A stretch of DNA of 13,430 bases from Candidatus Roizmanbacteria bacterium RIFCSPHIGHO2_01_FULL_39_8 (GTDB taxonomy: Bacteria; Patescibacteriota; Microgenomatia; UBA1406; GWC2-37-13): the NCBI GenBank assembly GCA_001789355.1, contig MFZI01000003.1, positions 1,326 through 14,755 of the forward strand, read 5' to 3'. Positions 1 through 6,524 of the stretch are shown here, one piece after another; position 1 is the first letter of the stretch; each line of letters starts with the position of its first letter. The notes beneath the pieces were generated by a model that worked only from the letters and a program-made list of their open reading frames with translations, had not been told where the DNA came from and did not search any database. The position numbers and the translations under genes are program-made.

Positions 1-512
1 TGTTGACGATGATGGAGCTTCATCCGCTCGATATTAGTTTGTCCGAGTCCCTTGGTGCCTATTCCACCACCTTGGCGTGAAAAATAGGTCCCAAGTCCAT
101 ATATTCTGTTTCCCATGTGATGCATTCGCGCTATCTCAATCTGAAGCCTTGATTCGGCAGTCTTCGCGTGCTTTTCAAAAATATTAAGGATCAAGTCTAT
201 CCGATCCCAGACCTGAATATCTGGATTGACGCTCCATAGGGATTCAGTGAGATTTTGGAGTTGGATCGGATTTGCGAGGGCATTGACAATCACGATAGAA
301 ACTTTTTCTTTCTCTACAATCGAGATAAGCTCCTGCACTTTTCCAGACCCGATAAAAGTTGCTCTATCCGGTTTTTCCCGATGTTGAATAATTCTTGCCA
401 CATCGACTCCTCCGTACGTCTTGATGAGGGATTGAATCTCAGCAAGTTCTTTGAGAGCTGTGTCAATATGTCGATGTGGGTGAGCCAAATCGATAAGTAC
501 TACCGGTATCAT
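1..512 (-). CDS. hflX: GTPase HflX, N-terminal fragment (runs off left edge)
   Basis: Translating the minus strand from ATG at 512 gives 170 residues with no stop to the window edge. HflX is a ribosome-associated GTPase that binds the 50S subunit and splits stalled or stressed 70S ribosomes in the cytoplasm. The fragment shows the HflX N-terminal domain: REKPDRATFIGSGKVQEL (about residues 46-63), the helical stretch with AESRLQIEIARMHHMG, and the SRQGGGIGTKG loop that precedes the G domain. The GTP-binding motifs themselves lie outside the window. A TAG stop lies directly before ATG 512 in frame, which fixes the start at or after it. The usual GTRGPGET stretch reads GTKGLGQT here, a variant I believe occurs in CPR bacteria (recalled, not checked). 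A TATAAT box nine bases before ATG is the only initiation signal; no Shine-Dalgarno is seen. Divergent from the kinase gene at 675. Confidence 0.9.
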   Translation of the reverse strand, partial: MIPVVLIDLAHPHRHIDTALKELAEIQSLIKTYGGVDVARIIQHREKPDRATFIGSGKVQELISIVEKEKVSIVIVNALANPIQLQNLTESLWSVNPDIQVWDRIDLILNIFEKHAKTAESRLQIEIARMHHMGNRIYGLGTYFSRQGGGIGTKGLGQTNIERMKLHHRQ

Positions 513-527
513 CTATAGTTAATTATA
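513..527 (-). promoter_or_regulatory. Promoter -10 box of hflX, near-leaderless
   Basis: On the minus strand TATAAT (527-522) lies nine bases before ATG 512. With the usual -12 to -7 placement, transcription would start about 3 bases before the start codon, giving an almost leaderless mRNA. No clear -35 box and no Shine-Dalgarno are visible. Confidence 0.5.
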
Positions 528-674
528 CTGACTAATCTTACCTTTTTCATACAAAGCTCTATAATTTTTCTTACGATCTTTTTATATTATTATTCTCTGA
601 AATAAACTATATTAGTCGAGCAATCTCCCATCTGTGTGGAGAGTTCTCTTGCTAATAAAAAATAAGACTTTCTT

Positions 675-2642
675 ATGGATAAAAATAAGGTTAAGCTGGA
701 TAAGGAATTTTATGCCAGGCTACTTGACAGTTTGGAAGGATATGCCGTATTTACGATGGATAAGGCCGGATTGGTCACGAGTTGGAATAAGGGAGCAGAG
801 AGGCTATTGGGTTATAAGGACGATGAGATCATTGGTAAAAACGCTTCGACTATTCTCCTTCCCGATGAGAGAAAAGACGGCGAACAGGTAAAAGAATTAA
901 ACGCTGTCTCACATCAAGGAAACATCAAGAGTGAGAGGTGGTATCTAAACAAGATGGGCTATACGCTTTTGAGTTCTGATACCATATATCCCTTAAGAGA
1001 TAGAAGAGGAGCGATAAGCGGATATGTAAAAGTAATGCGCGACGTAAGCGATTTCAGACGATCAGAGAATAACCTGCTTTTTCTTTCGGAAGCGAGCAAA
1101 CTTCTTTCTTCTTCGCTTAACTACACAAAGACTCTCAATCGAGTTGCTGAAATTGCCGTTCCCCAAATAGCTGACTGGTGTACAGTCGATTTACTGGTGG
1201 GCAAAGGAAAGATAGAGCAAGTAGCAGTAGCCCATAAGGATCCAAAGAAAGTTACGTGGGCGAAAGAATTAAGGAAAAAGCAGCCAATTGACATGAAAAC
1301 AAATTCGGGAGTTCCTCACGTATTGCGAACCGGAAAATCAGAGTTTTATCCCCTGGTGACGGATAAGATGTTGGCGGCTTCTGTAAAAACAAAAAAAACC
1401 CTAGATCTTGTTCGAAGTTTACAGATAACTTCTGTCATATTGGTCCCACTTCTTGTTGGTGGGATGGCGATAGGGGTAATCACATTCCTCACTACGGGAG
1501 GTCGCAAGCGTTTTACCAAGACTGATTTACGGATGGCAGAGGAGCTTGCAACTAGAGCTTCATTGGTTATCAACAATGCGCAACTTTATAAGTCCGCTCG
1601 AGAGAATGAATTTAAATTCAAGTCTTTCGTAAGATCTAATATTATCGGCGTCTTCATTGCGAATAAAGAGGGAAAGATTTATGCAGCAAACGAGAGTTTT
1701 TCAAAAATTATAGGATATTCAAGAGAGGAATTGAAACAGGGAAAAGTTATCCGTTGGAAATTGGTGCCGAGAGAATATGAAACACGAGAAAAAAAGGCGA
1801 TGAAGGAACTTGAACAAAAAGGAAGCACTACCCCCTGGGAAAAAGAATACATACGATCCGATGGGAGCCAGATACCGGTTCTCGTCACCTCGACTCTCAT
1901 AGAGCCATCTTCCGGAACAAATATTACCCTCGTTGTTGATATGACAGAGAGAAAGAAACTGGAACAACGAAAAGATGAGTTCATCGGAATTGCGTCACAC
2001 GAGCTTAAAACTCCTCTTACCAGTATAAAAGGGTACATACAAATCCTGGAACGTATTATCCGCGAGATGGGCAACGAGAGAGCCAAGACTCTCATCTCAA
2101 AAACGAATACTTATATCAATCGTATGAATAGTCTTATTTCCGACCTTCTCGATGTTTCAAAAATACAATCGGGTAAAATTAGATTCAATTATGAGAAGTT
2201 TGACTTTTATGACTTAGTGACCGAAGTGATTGACGCAATTCAACCCACTACGACGAAACACACCATAATTTGCAAAGATTGTATCCATCAAGACATTATT
2301 GGGGATAGGAATCGTTTGGAACAGGTATTTACCAATCTCCTCTCAAACGCAATAAAATACTCTCCCAAAGCCGATAAAGTGACTATTCGAATGACAAGAG
2401 ATAGCAAATATATCACGGTTGGTGTCACTGATTACGGGATAGGAATAGAAAAGAGACACCATGATAAATTATTTCGGAGATTCTACCGGATCGAGAAATC
2501 ATCCAATCAATTCTCTGGTTTGGGGATTGGCCTTTATATTTCTTCTGAAATTGTAAATCGTCACGGTGGTAAAATATGGGTAGAGAGCATGGAAGGAAAA
2601 GGATCTACCTTTTATTTCACATTACCCCTGAAAAATAAATAA
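675..2642 (+). CDS. Soluble PAS-GAF-PAS sensor histidine kinase
   Basis: The 655-residue product is a two-component sensor kinase that autophosphorylates on histidine and passes phosphate to receiver proteins. Order of domains: PAS (about 8-125, with AGLVTSWNKGAERLLGY), GAF (about 150-305), second PAS (about 315-430), HisKA dimerisation domain with ASHELKTPLT and phospho-acceptor H442, then a HATPase_c domain with N box (LLSNAIKYS, N558), G1 box (DYGIGIEK, D586), F box (LFRRFYRIE) and G2 box (SGLGIGL, 614-620). All key catalytic residues are present. No transmembrane helix is visible, so it should be cytosolic and sense an internal or diffusible signal; the ligand cannot be read from sequence. 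ATG 675 follows no Shine-Dalgarno; a weak TAAGAC six bases upstream or TATATT at 608-613 could be the -10 box. Two receiver genes follow on the same strand and are its likely partners. Confidence 0.93.
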   Translation: MDKNKVKLDKEFYARLLDSLEGYAVFTMDKAGLVTSWNKGAERLLGYKDDEIIGKNASTILLPDERKDGEQVKELNAVSHQGNIKSERWYLNKMGYTLLSSDTIYPLRDRRGAISGYVKVMRDVSDFRRSENNLLFLSEASKLLSSSLNYTKTLNRVAEIAVPQIADWCTVDLLVGKGKIEQVAVAHKDPKKVTWAKELRKKQPIDMKTNSGVPHVLRTGKSEFYPLVTDKMLAASVKTKKTLDLVRSLQITSVILVPLLVGGMAIGVITFLTTGGRKRFTKTDLRMAEELATRASLVINNAQLYKSARENEFKFKSFVRSNIIGVFIANKEGKIYAANESFSKIIGYSREELKQGKVIRWKLVPREYETREKKAMKELEQKGSTTPWEKEYIRSDGSQIPVLVTSTLIEPSSGTNITLVVDMTERKKLEQRKDEFIGIASHELKTPLTSIKGYIQILERIIREMGNERAKTLISKTNTYINRMNSLISDLLDVSKIQSGKIRFNYEKFDFYDLVTEVIDAIQPTTTKHTIICKDCIHQDIIGDRNRLEQVFTNLLSNAIKYSPKADKVTIRMTRDSKYITVGVTDYGIGIEKRHHDKLFRRFYRIEKSSNQFSGLGIGLYISSEIVNRHGGKIWVESMEGKGSTFYFTLPLKNK

Positions 2643-2644
2643 TC

Positions 2645-2762
2645 AAATAAGCAAATCCGACAAATACTATTTAAAGATTAAATAGTAATTATTAAACAAA
2701 CGTTTAAATATTAAATCTTAAAAATTGTTTACGATTTAAAAATTAACATTTAAGAATTAAAA
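2645..2762 (+). repeat. AT-rich intergenic direct repeat, copy 1
   Basis: This spacer element recurs at 3596-3711. Positions 2687-2731 match 3635-3679 exactly over 45 bases. The match continues on both sides with substitutions and small gaps, from a shared AAATAAGC at the left end to a shared TTAAGAATT near the right end. It contains the small palindromic core TTAAAC-AAAC-GTTTAA. Copy 1 starts just after the kinase stop codon and ends before the -10 box of the first receiver gene. It encodes no open frame of note. Confidence 0.88.
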
Positions 2763-2773
2763 ATGTCTATTTG

Positions 2774-2785
2774 TAGTATTTATTT
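2774..2785 (+). promoter_or_regulatory. -10 box with six-base spacing to ATG 2786
   Basis: TAGTAT (2774-2779) is followed by exactly six bases and then the ATG of the first receiver gene. This spacing would place the transcription start on the A of ATG, giving a leaderless mRNA. TAGTAT matches four of six consensus positions, so this case depends on the pattern seen at other genes in the window. Confidence 0.42.
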
Positions 2786-3148
2786 ATGAAAAAAGTCTTA
2801 ATATGTGATGATGATGAAGGGATTGTAGATGTGATGAAAATCATCTTAGAAAACAAGGGATACAAAGTAAAAGTTTGTGCAAATGAGAGTTTAATATTTA
2901 AGATCATTTCCAAAGAAAAACCAGACGTGTTGCTTCTTGACTTATGGATGCCTCATCTGTCTGGAGAAGAGATCACCAAGCGATTAAAAAAAAATGACGC
3001 TACAAAATCAATCAAAGTAATTATTATATCTGCTCATCGCTTTGCAGCAAAGATCGCTAAAGAGATCAAAGCCGATGATTATCTTCTGAAGCCTTTTGAT
3101 ATCTATGATTTAGAAAAAAAGGTAAAAAAATACGCACCCTTACTATGA
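2786..3148 (+). CDS. Single-domain response regulator (REC only), first copy
   Basis: The 120-residue protein is one CheY-like receiver domain with nothing after it. It shows the acidic pocket D8-D9-D10, phospho-acceptor D52 in LLLDLWMP, the switch serine S82 in IISAHR, and the conserved K102 in LLKPFD. All residues needed for phosphorylation are present. No DNA-binding or enzymatic output domain exists, so it must act by protein-protein contact or as a relay intermediate. It lies 143 bases after the kinase, separated by the AT-rich repeat, and 63 bases before a second receiver. It probably receives phosphate from the upstream kinase, which is inferred from position. Confidence 0.9.
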   Translation: MKKVLICDDDEGIVDVMKIILENKGYKVKVCANESLIFKIISKEKPDVLLLDLWMPHLSGEEITKRLKKNDATKSIKVIIISAHRFAAKIAKEIKADDYLLKPFDIYDLEKKVKKYAPLL

Positions 3149-3159
3149 CGCCTCCTTAG

Positions 3160-3199
3160 TATAATTCTTACCCAATTTTGCTACTCCGGCCTTTATGAT
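3160..3199 (+). promoter_or_regulatory. Candidate -10 boxes before the second receiver gene
   Basis: TATAAT at 3160-3165 and TATGAT at 3194-3199 both precede ATG 3212. The first would give a leader of about 40 bases, the second one of about 6 bases. Which is used cannot be told from sequence, and cotranscription with the first receiver is also possible. Confidence 0.35.
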
Positions 3200-3211
3200 A
3201 AGAATATACCT

Positions 3212-3583
3212 ATGAATAATACAATCATGGTGATCGATGACGACAAAGGAATCCTTGAAAGCGTCAAGATCATTTTACAAGAAGAGGGATATGAAGTGAT
3301 GAGTTATGAAGAAGCTCCGACTTTGTCGGAAATAAAGCGGATCAAGCCTCAGCTGATCATTCTCGATATTTATCTACAGGGTCAAGACGGGAGGCAAGTA
3401 GCCAAGAAAATCAAAAGCAACTCAGAAACTCAACATATTCCCATCATCATGATTTCGGCGGTATCAGGAGTAGAGCAGTCGGTCGTGCAATCAGGAGCCG
3501 ATGAGTTCCTTGCCAAGCCATTCGATCTCTATACTCTGGTTCACCACGTCCATAAGAATATACAGGTAACTAACGTGTTCTAG
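3212..3583 (+). CDS. Single-domain response regulator (REC only), second copy
   Basis: The 123-residue protein is a second CheY-like receiver with no output domain. It has the acidic pocket D9-D10-D11, phospho-acceptor D52 in IILDIYLQ, S82 in MISAVSG and K102 in LAKPFD, so it should be phosphorylatable. It resembles the first receiver in plan but differs at many positions, so it is not a recent duplicate. Residue 56 is Gln rather than the common Pro after the acceptor Asp loop. It is bracketed, with the first receiver, by two copies of the AT-rich repeat. A role as a second phosphorelay arm of the upstream kinase is inferred. No Shine-Dalgarno precedes ATG 3212. Confidence 0.9.
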   Translation: MNNTIMVIDDDKGILESVKIILQEEGYEVMSYEEAPTLSEIKRIKPQLIILDIYLQGQDGRQVAKKIKSNSETQHIPIIMISAVSGVEQSVVQSGADEFLAKPFDLYTLVHHVHKNIQVTNVF

Positions 3584-3595
3584 ACAAAGGAAATT

Positions 3596-3711
3596 AAATA
3601 AGCGTATAAGACAAATTTTTAACAATTAAATAACAATTATTAAACAAACGTTTAAATATTAAATCTTAAAAATTGTTTAAAATTTAAGAAGTTAATACTT
3701 AAGAATTGAAA
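3596..3711 (+). repeat. AT-rich intergenic direct repeat, copy 2
   Basis: This is the second copy of the element at 2645-2762, with 45 identical bases at 3635-3679. It starts just after the stop of the second receiver and ends before the promoter of the PL7 lyase gene. Together the copies bound a block of about 950 bases holding both receiver genes. Confidence 0.88.
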
Positions 3712-3738
3712 CATCTTGCCTCTGTACTACCTTCCAGT

Positions 3739-3753
3739 TGGTATAATATAAAG
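3739..3753 (+). promoter_or_regulatory. Extended -10 promoter of the PL7 gene, leaderless spacing
   Basis: A perfect TATAAT (3742-3747) with an extended -10 TGG directly in front (3739-3741) sits exactly six bases before ATG 3754. Transcription is predicted to begin on the A of ATG. This promoter is also what decides the start codon of the downstream gene. Confidence 0.62.
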
Positions 3754-4683
3754 ATGAACTTAAAGAAGGAACTCAAAAGAGAAGTAAAGGTATTTATTAT
3801 CGCATCCTTTTTCTCGACGTGCTTTTTTTTTCTCACGATTACTGCACTTTATCGACAGTACAAGATCCCCGTCTTTGCCCAAATGACTGAATTTAGCCCA
3901 ATTCCTATTGAGACTAGTCCAGTTCTTTCCATTACTCCAAGTGAAACACCCACTCCCCCCACTTTTACCACTGTTCCATCGAGTGCTCCCGATTCACCCA
4001 CCCCACAAAGTTTGAAATATCCTTCCCAAATACTTAATCTCACCAATTGGAAACTCACCCTCCCAACAGGTAAGTCCAAAAAACCTGTCGAGATCAAGCA
4101 ACCAGAGCTGGCTAAGTTCATAATCGATCCGTGGTTTGTGATAGATCCCTCAGGGGGTGGTGTACGTTTTAGGGCTCCGGTAAACGGAGTCACGACGAGC
4201 GGCTCGGGGGATCCACGCTCAGAACTCCGTGAAATGACTGACAATGGGAAAAATAATGCGAGCTGGTCTTCGATGTCGGGTACGCATACGATGTTTCTTG
4301 ATGAGGCCATAACAGCGGTGCCTCTTAAAAAAAAGCACGTCGTAGCCGGCCAGATACATGACGGCGACGATGACGTGATTGTGATACGACTTGAATATCC
4401 AAATTTATATGTCAACGTTGACGGAGATAATGAATATACACTTGATTCAAACTACACGCTTGGGAAGAGATTTGCAGTAAAATTCGAGGTAAAAGACGGC
4501 AAAACGAATGTTTTTTATAACAATAGTTATGAACCCGTCTATGTTTTGGACAAAAGCTATTCAGGAGCATATTTTAAGGCCGGTGCCTATACCCAATCCA
4601 ACTGCAGTAAAGAAGATTCTTCTTCCTGTAATTTTGACAATTATGGTGAAGTAGTAATCTATCAACTATCCATCTCCCACTAA
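3754..4683 (+). CDS. Membrane-anchored PL7 family polysaccharide lyase (alginate-lyase-like)
   Basis: The product (309 residues from ATG 3754) carries one hydrophobic segment (about 12-33) after a Lys-rich start, a Ser/Thr/Pro-rich linker (about 45-87), and a C-terminal PL7 catalytic domain (about 92-309). Family signatures are all present: RSELRE (155-160), QIH (200-202) and YFKAGAYTQ (273-281). In characterised PL7 enzymes the Arg, the Gln/His pair and the Tyr form the active site that cleaves alginate or related uronic polymers by beta-elimination. The enzyme should act outside the cell, tethered by the N-terminal helix or released by signal peptidase after a VFAQ-type site; a tether is more likely, as that site is far from the helix. 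A longer reading frame from TTG 3706 overlaps the repeat and is disfavoured by the promoter. The exact substrate is not readable. Neighbouring sensor genes may control it, but this is inference. Confidence 0.86.
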   Translation: MNLKKELKREVKVFIIASFFSTCFFFLTITALYRQYKIPVFAQMTEFSPIPIETSPVLSITPSETPTPPTFTTVPSSAPDSPTPQSLKYPSQILNLTNWKLTLPTGKSKKPVEIKQPELAKFIIDPWFVIDPSGGGVRFRAPVNGVTTSGSGDPRSELREMTDNGKNNASWSSMSGTHTMFLDEAITAVPLKKKHVVAGQIHDGDDDVIVIRLEYPNLYVNVDGDNEYTLDSNYTLGKRFAVKFEVKDGKTNVFYNNSYEPVYVLDKSYSGAYFKAGAYTQSNCSKEDSSSCNFDNYGEVVIYQLSISH

Positions 4684-4718
4684 ATAATCTAAGAGCTTAC
4701 TATTGCGAATACAGGTCC

Positions 4719-4729
4719 TATAGTATAGA
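4719..4729 (+). promoter_or_regulatory. Overlapping -10 boxes before the small gene at 4740
   Basis: TATAGT (4719-4724) and TAGTAT (4721-4726) overlap in a small symmetric stretch. They predict a start near 4731-4733, leaving a leader of only 7-9 bases before ATG 4740. An out-of-frame ATG at 4730 starts a seven-codon frame ending at TGA 4753. Confidence 0.3.
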
Positions 4730-4739
4730 ATGCTTCCTG

Positions 4740-5024
4740 ATGACCTCTGCTGAAAGTTTGGAAAATCAACCAAAGCGGATCCGAATGGGTTTTACCTGCA
4801 GATTATGTGGTCATCACAGAACTCTCGATGCGCTTGTATACCTTCAAGGAGCCTTTGTATTAGATTATAAAACCGGCACAGACGCAACTAAAGGAACTTC
4901 ATACGAGGTTATATTTTTAGATACTCCTCTTAATAGAGACGATACAATACAATTTTTAGGGAAGAGCCACATCGCAAATTTTCATCCTGGTTCAAATGGT
5001 AGTGTCGTTGATATAAGAAGCTAA
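4740..5024 (+). CDS. Hypothetical small protein with a CxxCGHH motif
   Basis: The 94-residue product is not recognised. Its N-terminal third has CRLCGHH (C20, C23, H25, H26), which could bind zinc as half of a zinc ribbon or finger, but no second Cys pair follows. The rest alternates hydrophobic and polar residues as expected for beta-rich soluble protein, ending in VDIRS. Met16 is an alternative start. It follows the PL7 gene by 56 bases and converges on a minus-strand membrane protein gene across a strong hairpin. The intact frame, the promoter-like sequence in front and the hairpin behind support it as a real gene. No function is proposed. Confidence 0.6.
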   Translation: MTSAESLENQPKRIRMGFTCRLCGHHRTLDALVYLQGAFVLDYKTGTDATKGTSYEVIFLDTPLNRDDTIQFLGKSHIANFHPGSNGSVVDIRS

Positions 5025-5047
5025 AGTACACCTCAGAGGTGTACTTT
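5023..5047. terminator. Bidirectional hairpin between convergent genes
   Basis: A perfect 11-bp stem, AAAGTACACCT paired with AGGTGTACTTT, closes a CAG loop. It begins at the stop codon of the plus-strand gene and lies seven bases past the end of the minus-strand gene, so it can serve both. No long T tract follows on the plus strand, so its strength as an intrinsic terminator is uncertain. Confidence 0.65.
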
Positions 5048-5053
5048 GGGCCG

Positions 5054-5371
5054 CTAGAATATTCCTAAGAGAAAAATGATGAAGGTGATAATGATGGCGA
5101 TGACAAAAAGATGAGCGAGTCCGATGAAAGGAATAATTCCAAAGATCGTCAGAGCAAACAAAAGCAGTAAGACAGCCATGATTTGTTTAAAAGGATAGGG
5201 GAGAAGGAGGAGAAGCACTAAGACGACAAGGGCTATCAAGAGGTTGTACAAAGTTATCGGGTGTCCATTGATGAGAAAAAGAGTAATATCGGGGATCGAA
5301 AAAAAAGTAAAGTGAATATAGCCAAAATACCAGAGCGCAACAAGTATTCCCAATAGGAAAAAAAGCAGCAT
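5054..5371 (-). CDS. Small multi-pass membrane protein, unknown function
   Basis: From ATG 5371 the product has 105 residues and is almost wholly hydrophobic, with about four membrane segments: roughly 1-18, 40-60, 63-84 and 86-105, linked by short loops (one with IPDITLFLINGHP). No catalytic or ligand motif is visible, and I do not recognise a family. A longer frame starts nine codons upstream at 5398, but a TATAAT box lies between the two ATGs, exactly six bases before ATG 5371, so the shorter start is preferred. It is convergent with the CxxCGHH gene and divergent from the gene at 5461. Confidence 0.68.
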   Translation of the reverse strand: MLLFFLLGILVALWYFGYIHFTFFSIPDITLFLINGHPITLYNLLIALVVLVLLLLLPYPFKQIMAVLLLLFALTIFGIIPFIGLAHLFVIAIIITFIIFLLGIF

Positions 5372-5383
5372 GCTGCTATTATA
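5372..5383 (-). promoter_or_regulatory. -10 box with six-base spacing to ATG 5371
   Basis: On the minus strand a perfect TATAAT (5383-5378) is followed by AGCAGC and then ATG 5371. The predicted transcription start is the A of ATG. The box lies inside the longer alternative frame and so argues against the upstream ATG at 5398. Confidence 0.6.
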
Positions 5384-5460
5384 CTGCAAAAAAATCAAAA
5401 CTTGCTTTTTTTGTGATCTTTATCATATATATTCAGATAGGATTTACGTAATTTTAATTA

Positions 5461-5721
5461 ATGTCCAAAAGATTTTGGAGAAGACGCGCCGCTTTAAGGG
5501 CTTCTCGAATAGCTGACGAAATACCAGCCCCAGCTCCCACAAGTTTATCAGGACCTGCAACTCTACAACAGATAGTCCATAAAGTACACATACGAGATCA
5601 AGAAGTAAAAAAATCTGCAGCGGAAAAGAGAGCTGAACAAGATGCGCATGCCCTATTTGCCGGACAGATGAGTGAGTTTAGGGCTAAGCGTACCGATTCT
5701 TCCGGCAATGGTAGAGGTTGA
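5461..5721 (+). CDS. Hypothetical small basic protein
   Basis: The 86-residue product is very Arg/Lys/Ala-rich. It starts with a basic cluster (KRFWRRRAALRASR), has a Pro/Ala stretch (about 21-29), then a charged, probably helical region (about 35-75), and ends in a Gly/Ser tail. No Cys, membrane segment or known motif is seen. Its basic start would fit nucleic-acid or ribosome binding, but that is only composition. A weak TAATTT sits six bases before ATG 5461, matching the spacing at other genes. It lies 26 bases before the SDR gene and is divergent from the membrane protein gene at 5371. Whether it is translated is less certain than for its neighbours. Confidence 0.5.
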   Translation: MSKRFWRRRAALRASRIADEIPAPAPTSLSGPATLQQIVHKVHIRDQEVKKSAAEKRAEQDAHALFAGQMSEFRAKRTDSSGNGRG

Positions 5722-5732
5722 ACTTCAAATAA

Positions 5733-5747
5733 TGATATAATTTAAAA
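5733..5747 (+). promoter_or_regulatory. Extended -10 promoter of the SDR gene, leaderless spacing
   Basis: TGA-TATAAT (5733-5741) is followed by six bases and ATG 5748. The perfect -10 box, the TG extension and the six-base spacing predict transcription starting on the A of ATG. Confidence 0.6.
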
Positions 5748-6497
5748 ATGTCTGCTACTAAAACAATTCTTATCACCGGTTCGAGCCGGGGGATTGGAAA
5801 AGCGATTGCTACGTTGGCCCATAAGCAAGGATATACGGTGATACTCCATGGCAGCAAAGAGTCTCCCGAGTTAGAAAAAACCCACAAGGTCTTAGCCGGA
5901 TCTTATAAAATAGTATTCGACGTCGCAGATAAAATAAAAACCCAAAAGGCAATACATACAATCATCAAAGAAGTGGGAGGAATAGATGTTCTCGTAAATA
6001 ATGCAGGGATCGCACTCAATATTGTTAAAGACATTTCAGAAATCGACGATGAAAAGGCCCTTCAAGAATGGAAAGTAAACGTCTTGGGGCCAATTCATTG
6101 TATCCAGGCGGTACTTCCTTCGATGCTCAAGAAAGAGAAGGGGAGTGTGATTACAATCGCCTCAATAAAAGCATATCCGAATTATGCAACCCTGAGTTCA
6201 TTTACCTATGCGCATACGAAATCTGCGGTATTATCACTGACAAAGAGTTTAGCGAAGGCCTATTCCTCAAAAGGGGTCAGGTTCAATGCCGTTGCCCCCG
6301 GGTATGTGAGTACTGATATTTCCAAAACCTGGTCGAAGGAATCATGGGATAGGATAAATAGCGGAATTCTACTTAATCGGATTGCGAAACCGGAAGATAT
6401 AGCGCCCATGGTCATGTTTTTGGCTTCCGACGAATCTTCTTATATTACCGGCTCGGATTTCTTAGTGGATGGTGGGTATTCGTTAAAAGGAAAATAA
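5748..6497 (+). CDS. SDR family NAD(P)-dependent oxidoreductase (FabG-like)
   Basis: The 249-residue product has the length and motif order of classical short-chain dehydrogenases: Rossmann dinucleotide site TGSSRGIG (10-17), structural NNAG (84-87), N111, catalytic S139 and the Y154-x-x-x-K158 pair, a PGY loop after strand six, and the C-terminal GSDFLVDGG. Such enzymes reduce or oxidise a carbonyl or alcohol with NAD(P)H. The sequence resembles 3-oxoacyl-ACP reductase, but this subfamily is broad. No other fatty-acid genes are present nearby, so a FabG role is not assigned. The substrate is unknown. It has its own extended -10 promoter and is followed after 27 bases by a HAD hydrolase gene with no strong promoter of its own, suggesting one transcript. 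Confidence 0.92.
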   Translation: MSATKTILITGSSRGIGKAIATLAHKQGYTVILHGSKESPELEKTHKVLAGSYKIVFDVADKIKTQKAIHTIIKEVGGIDVLVNNAGIALNIVKDISEIDDEKALQEWKVNVLGPIHCIQAVLPSMLKKEKGSVITIASIKAYPNYATLSSFTYAHTKSAVLSLTKSLAKAYSSKGVRFNAVAPGYVSTDISKTWSKESWDRINSGILLNRIAKPEDIAPMVMFLASDESSYITGSDFLVDGGYSLKGK

Positions 6498-6524
6498 ACT
6501 TCATAACATGTTACCTTTAAGCAT

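Noticed and set aside
634..891. Plus-strand frame starting upstream of the kinase gene
   Set aside because: It overlaps the well-supported PAS domain of the kinase in another frame and shows no recognisable protein features.
3706..3753. Upstream TTG start for the PL7 gene
   Set aside because: The extra 16 codons overlap the direct repeat and the extended -10 box, and ATG 3754 fits the promoter spacing and membrane-anchor start.
3849..4415. 188-codon minus-strand frame opposite the PL7 gene
   Set aside because: The plus strand encodes clear PL7 motifs over the same bases; the antisense product has no motif and no promoter-like start.
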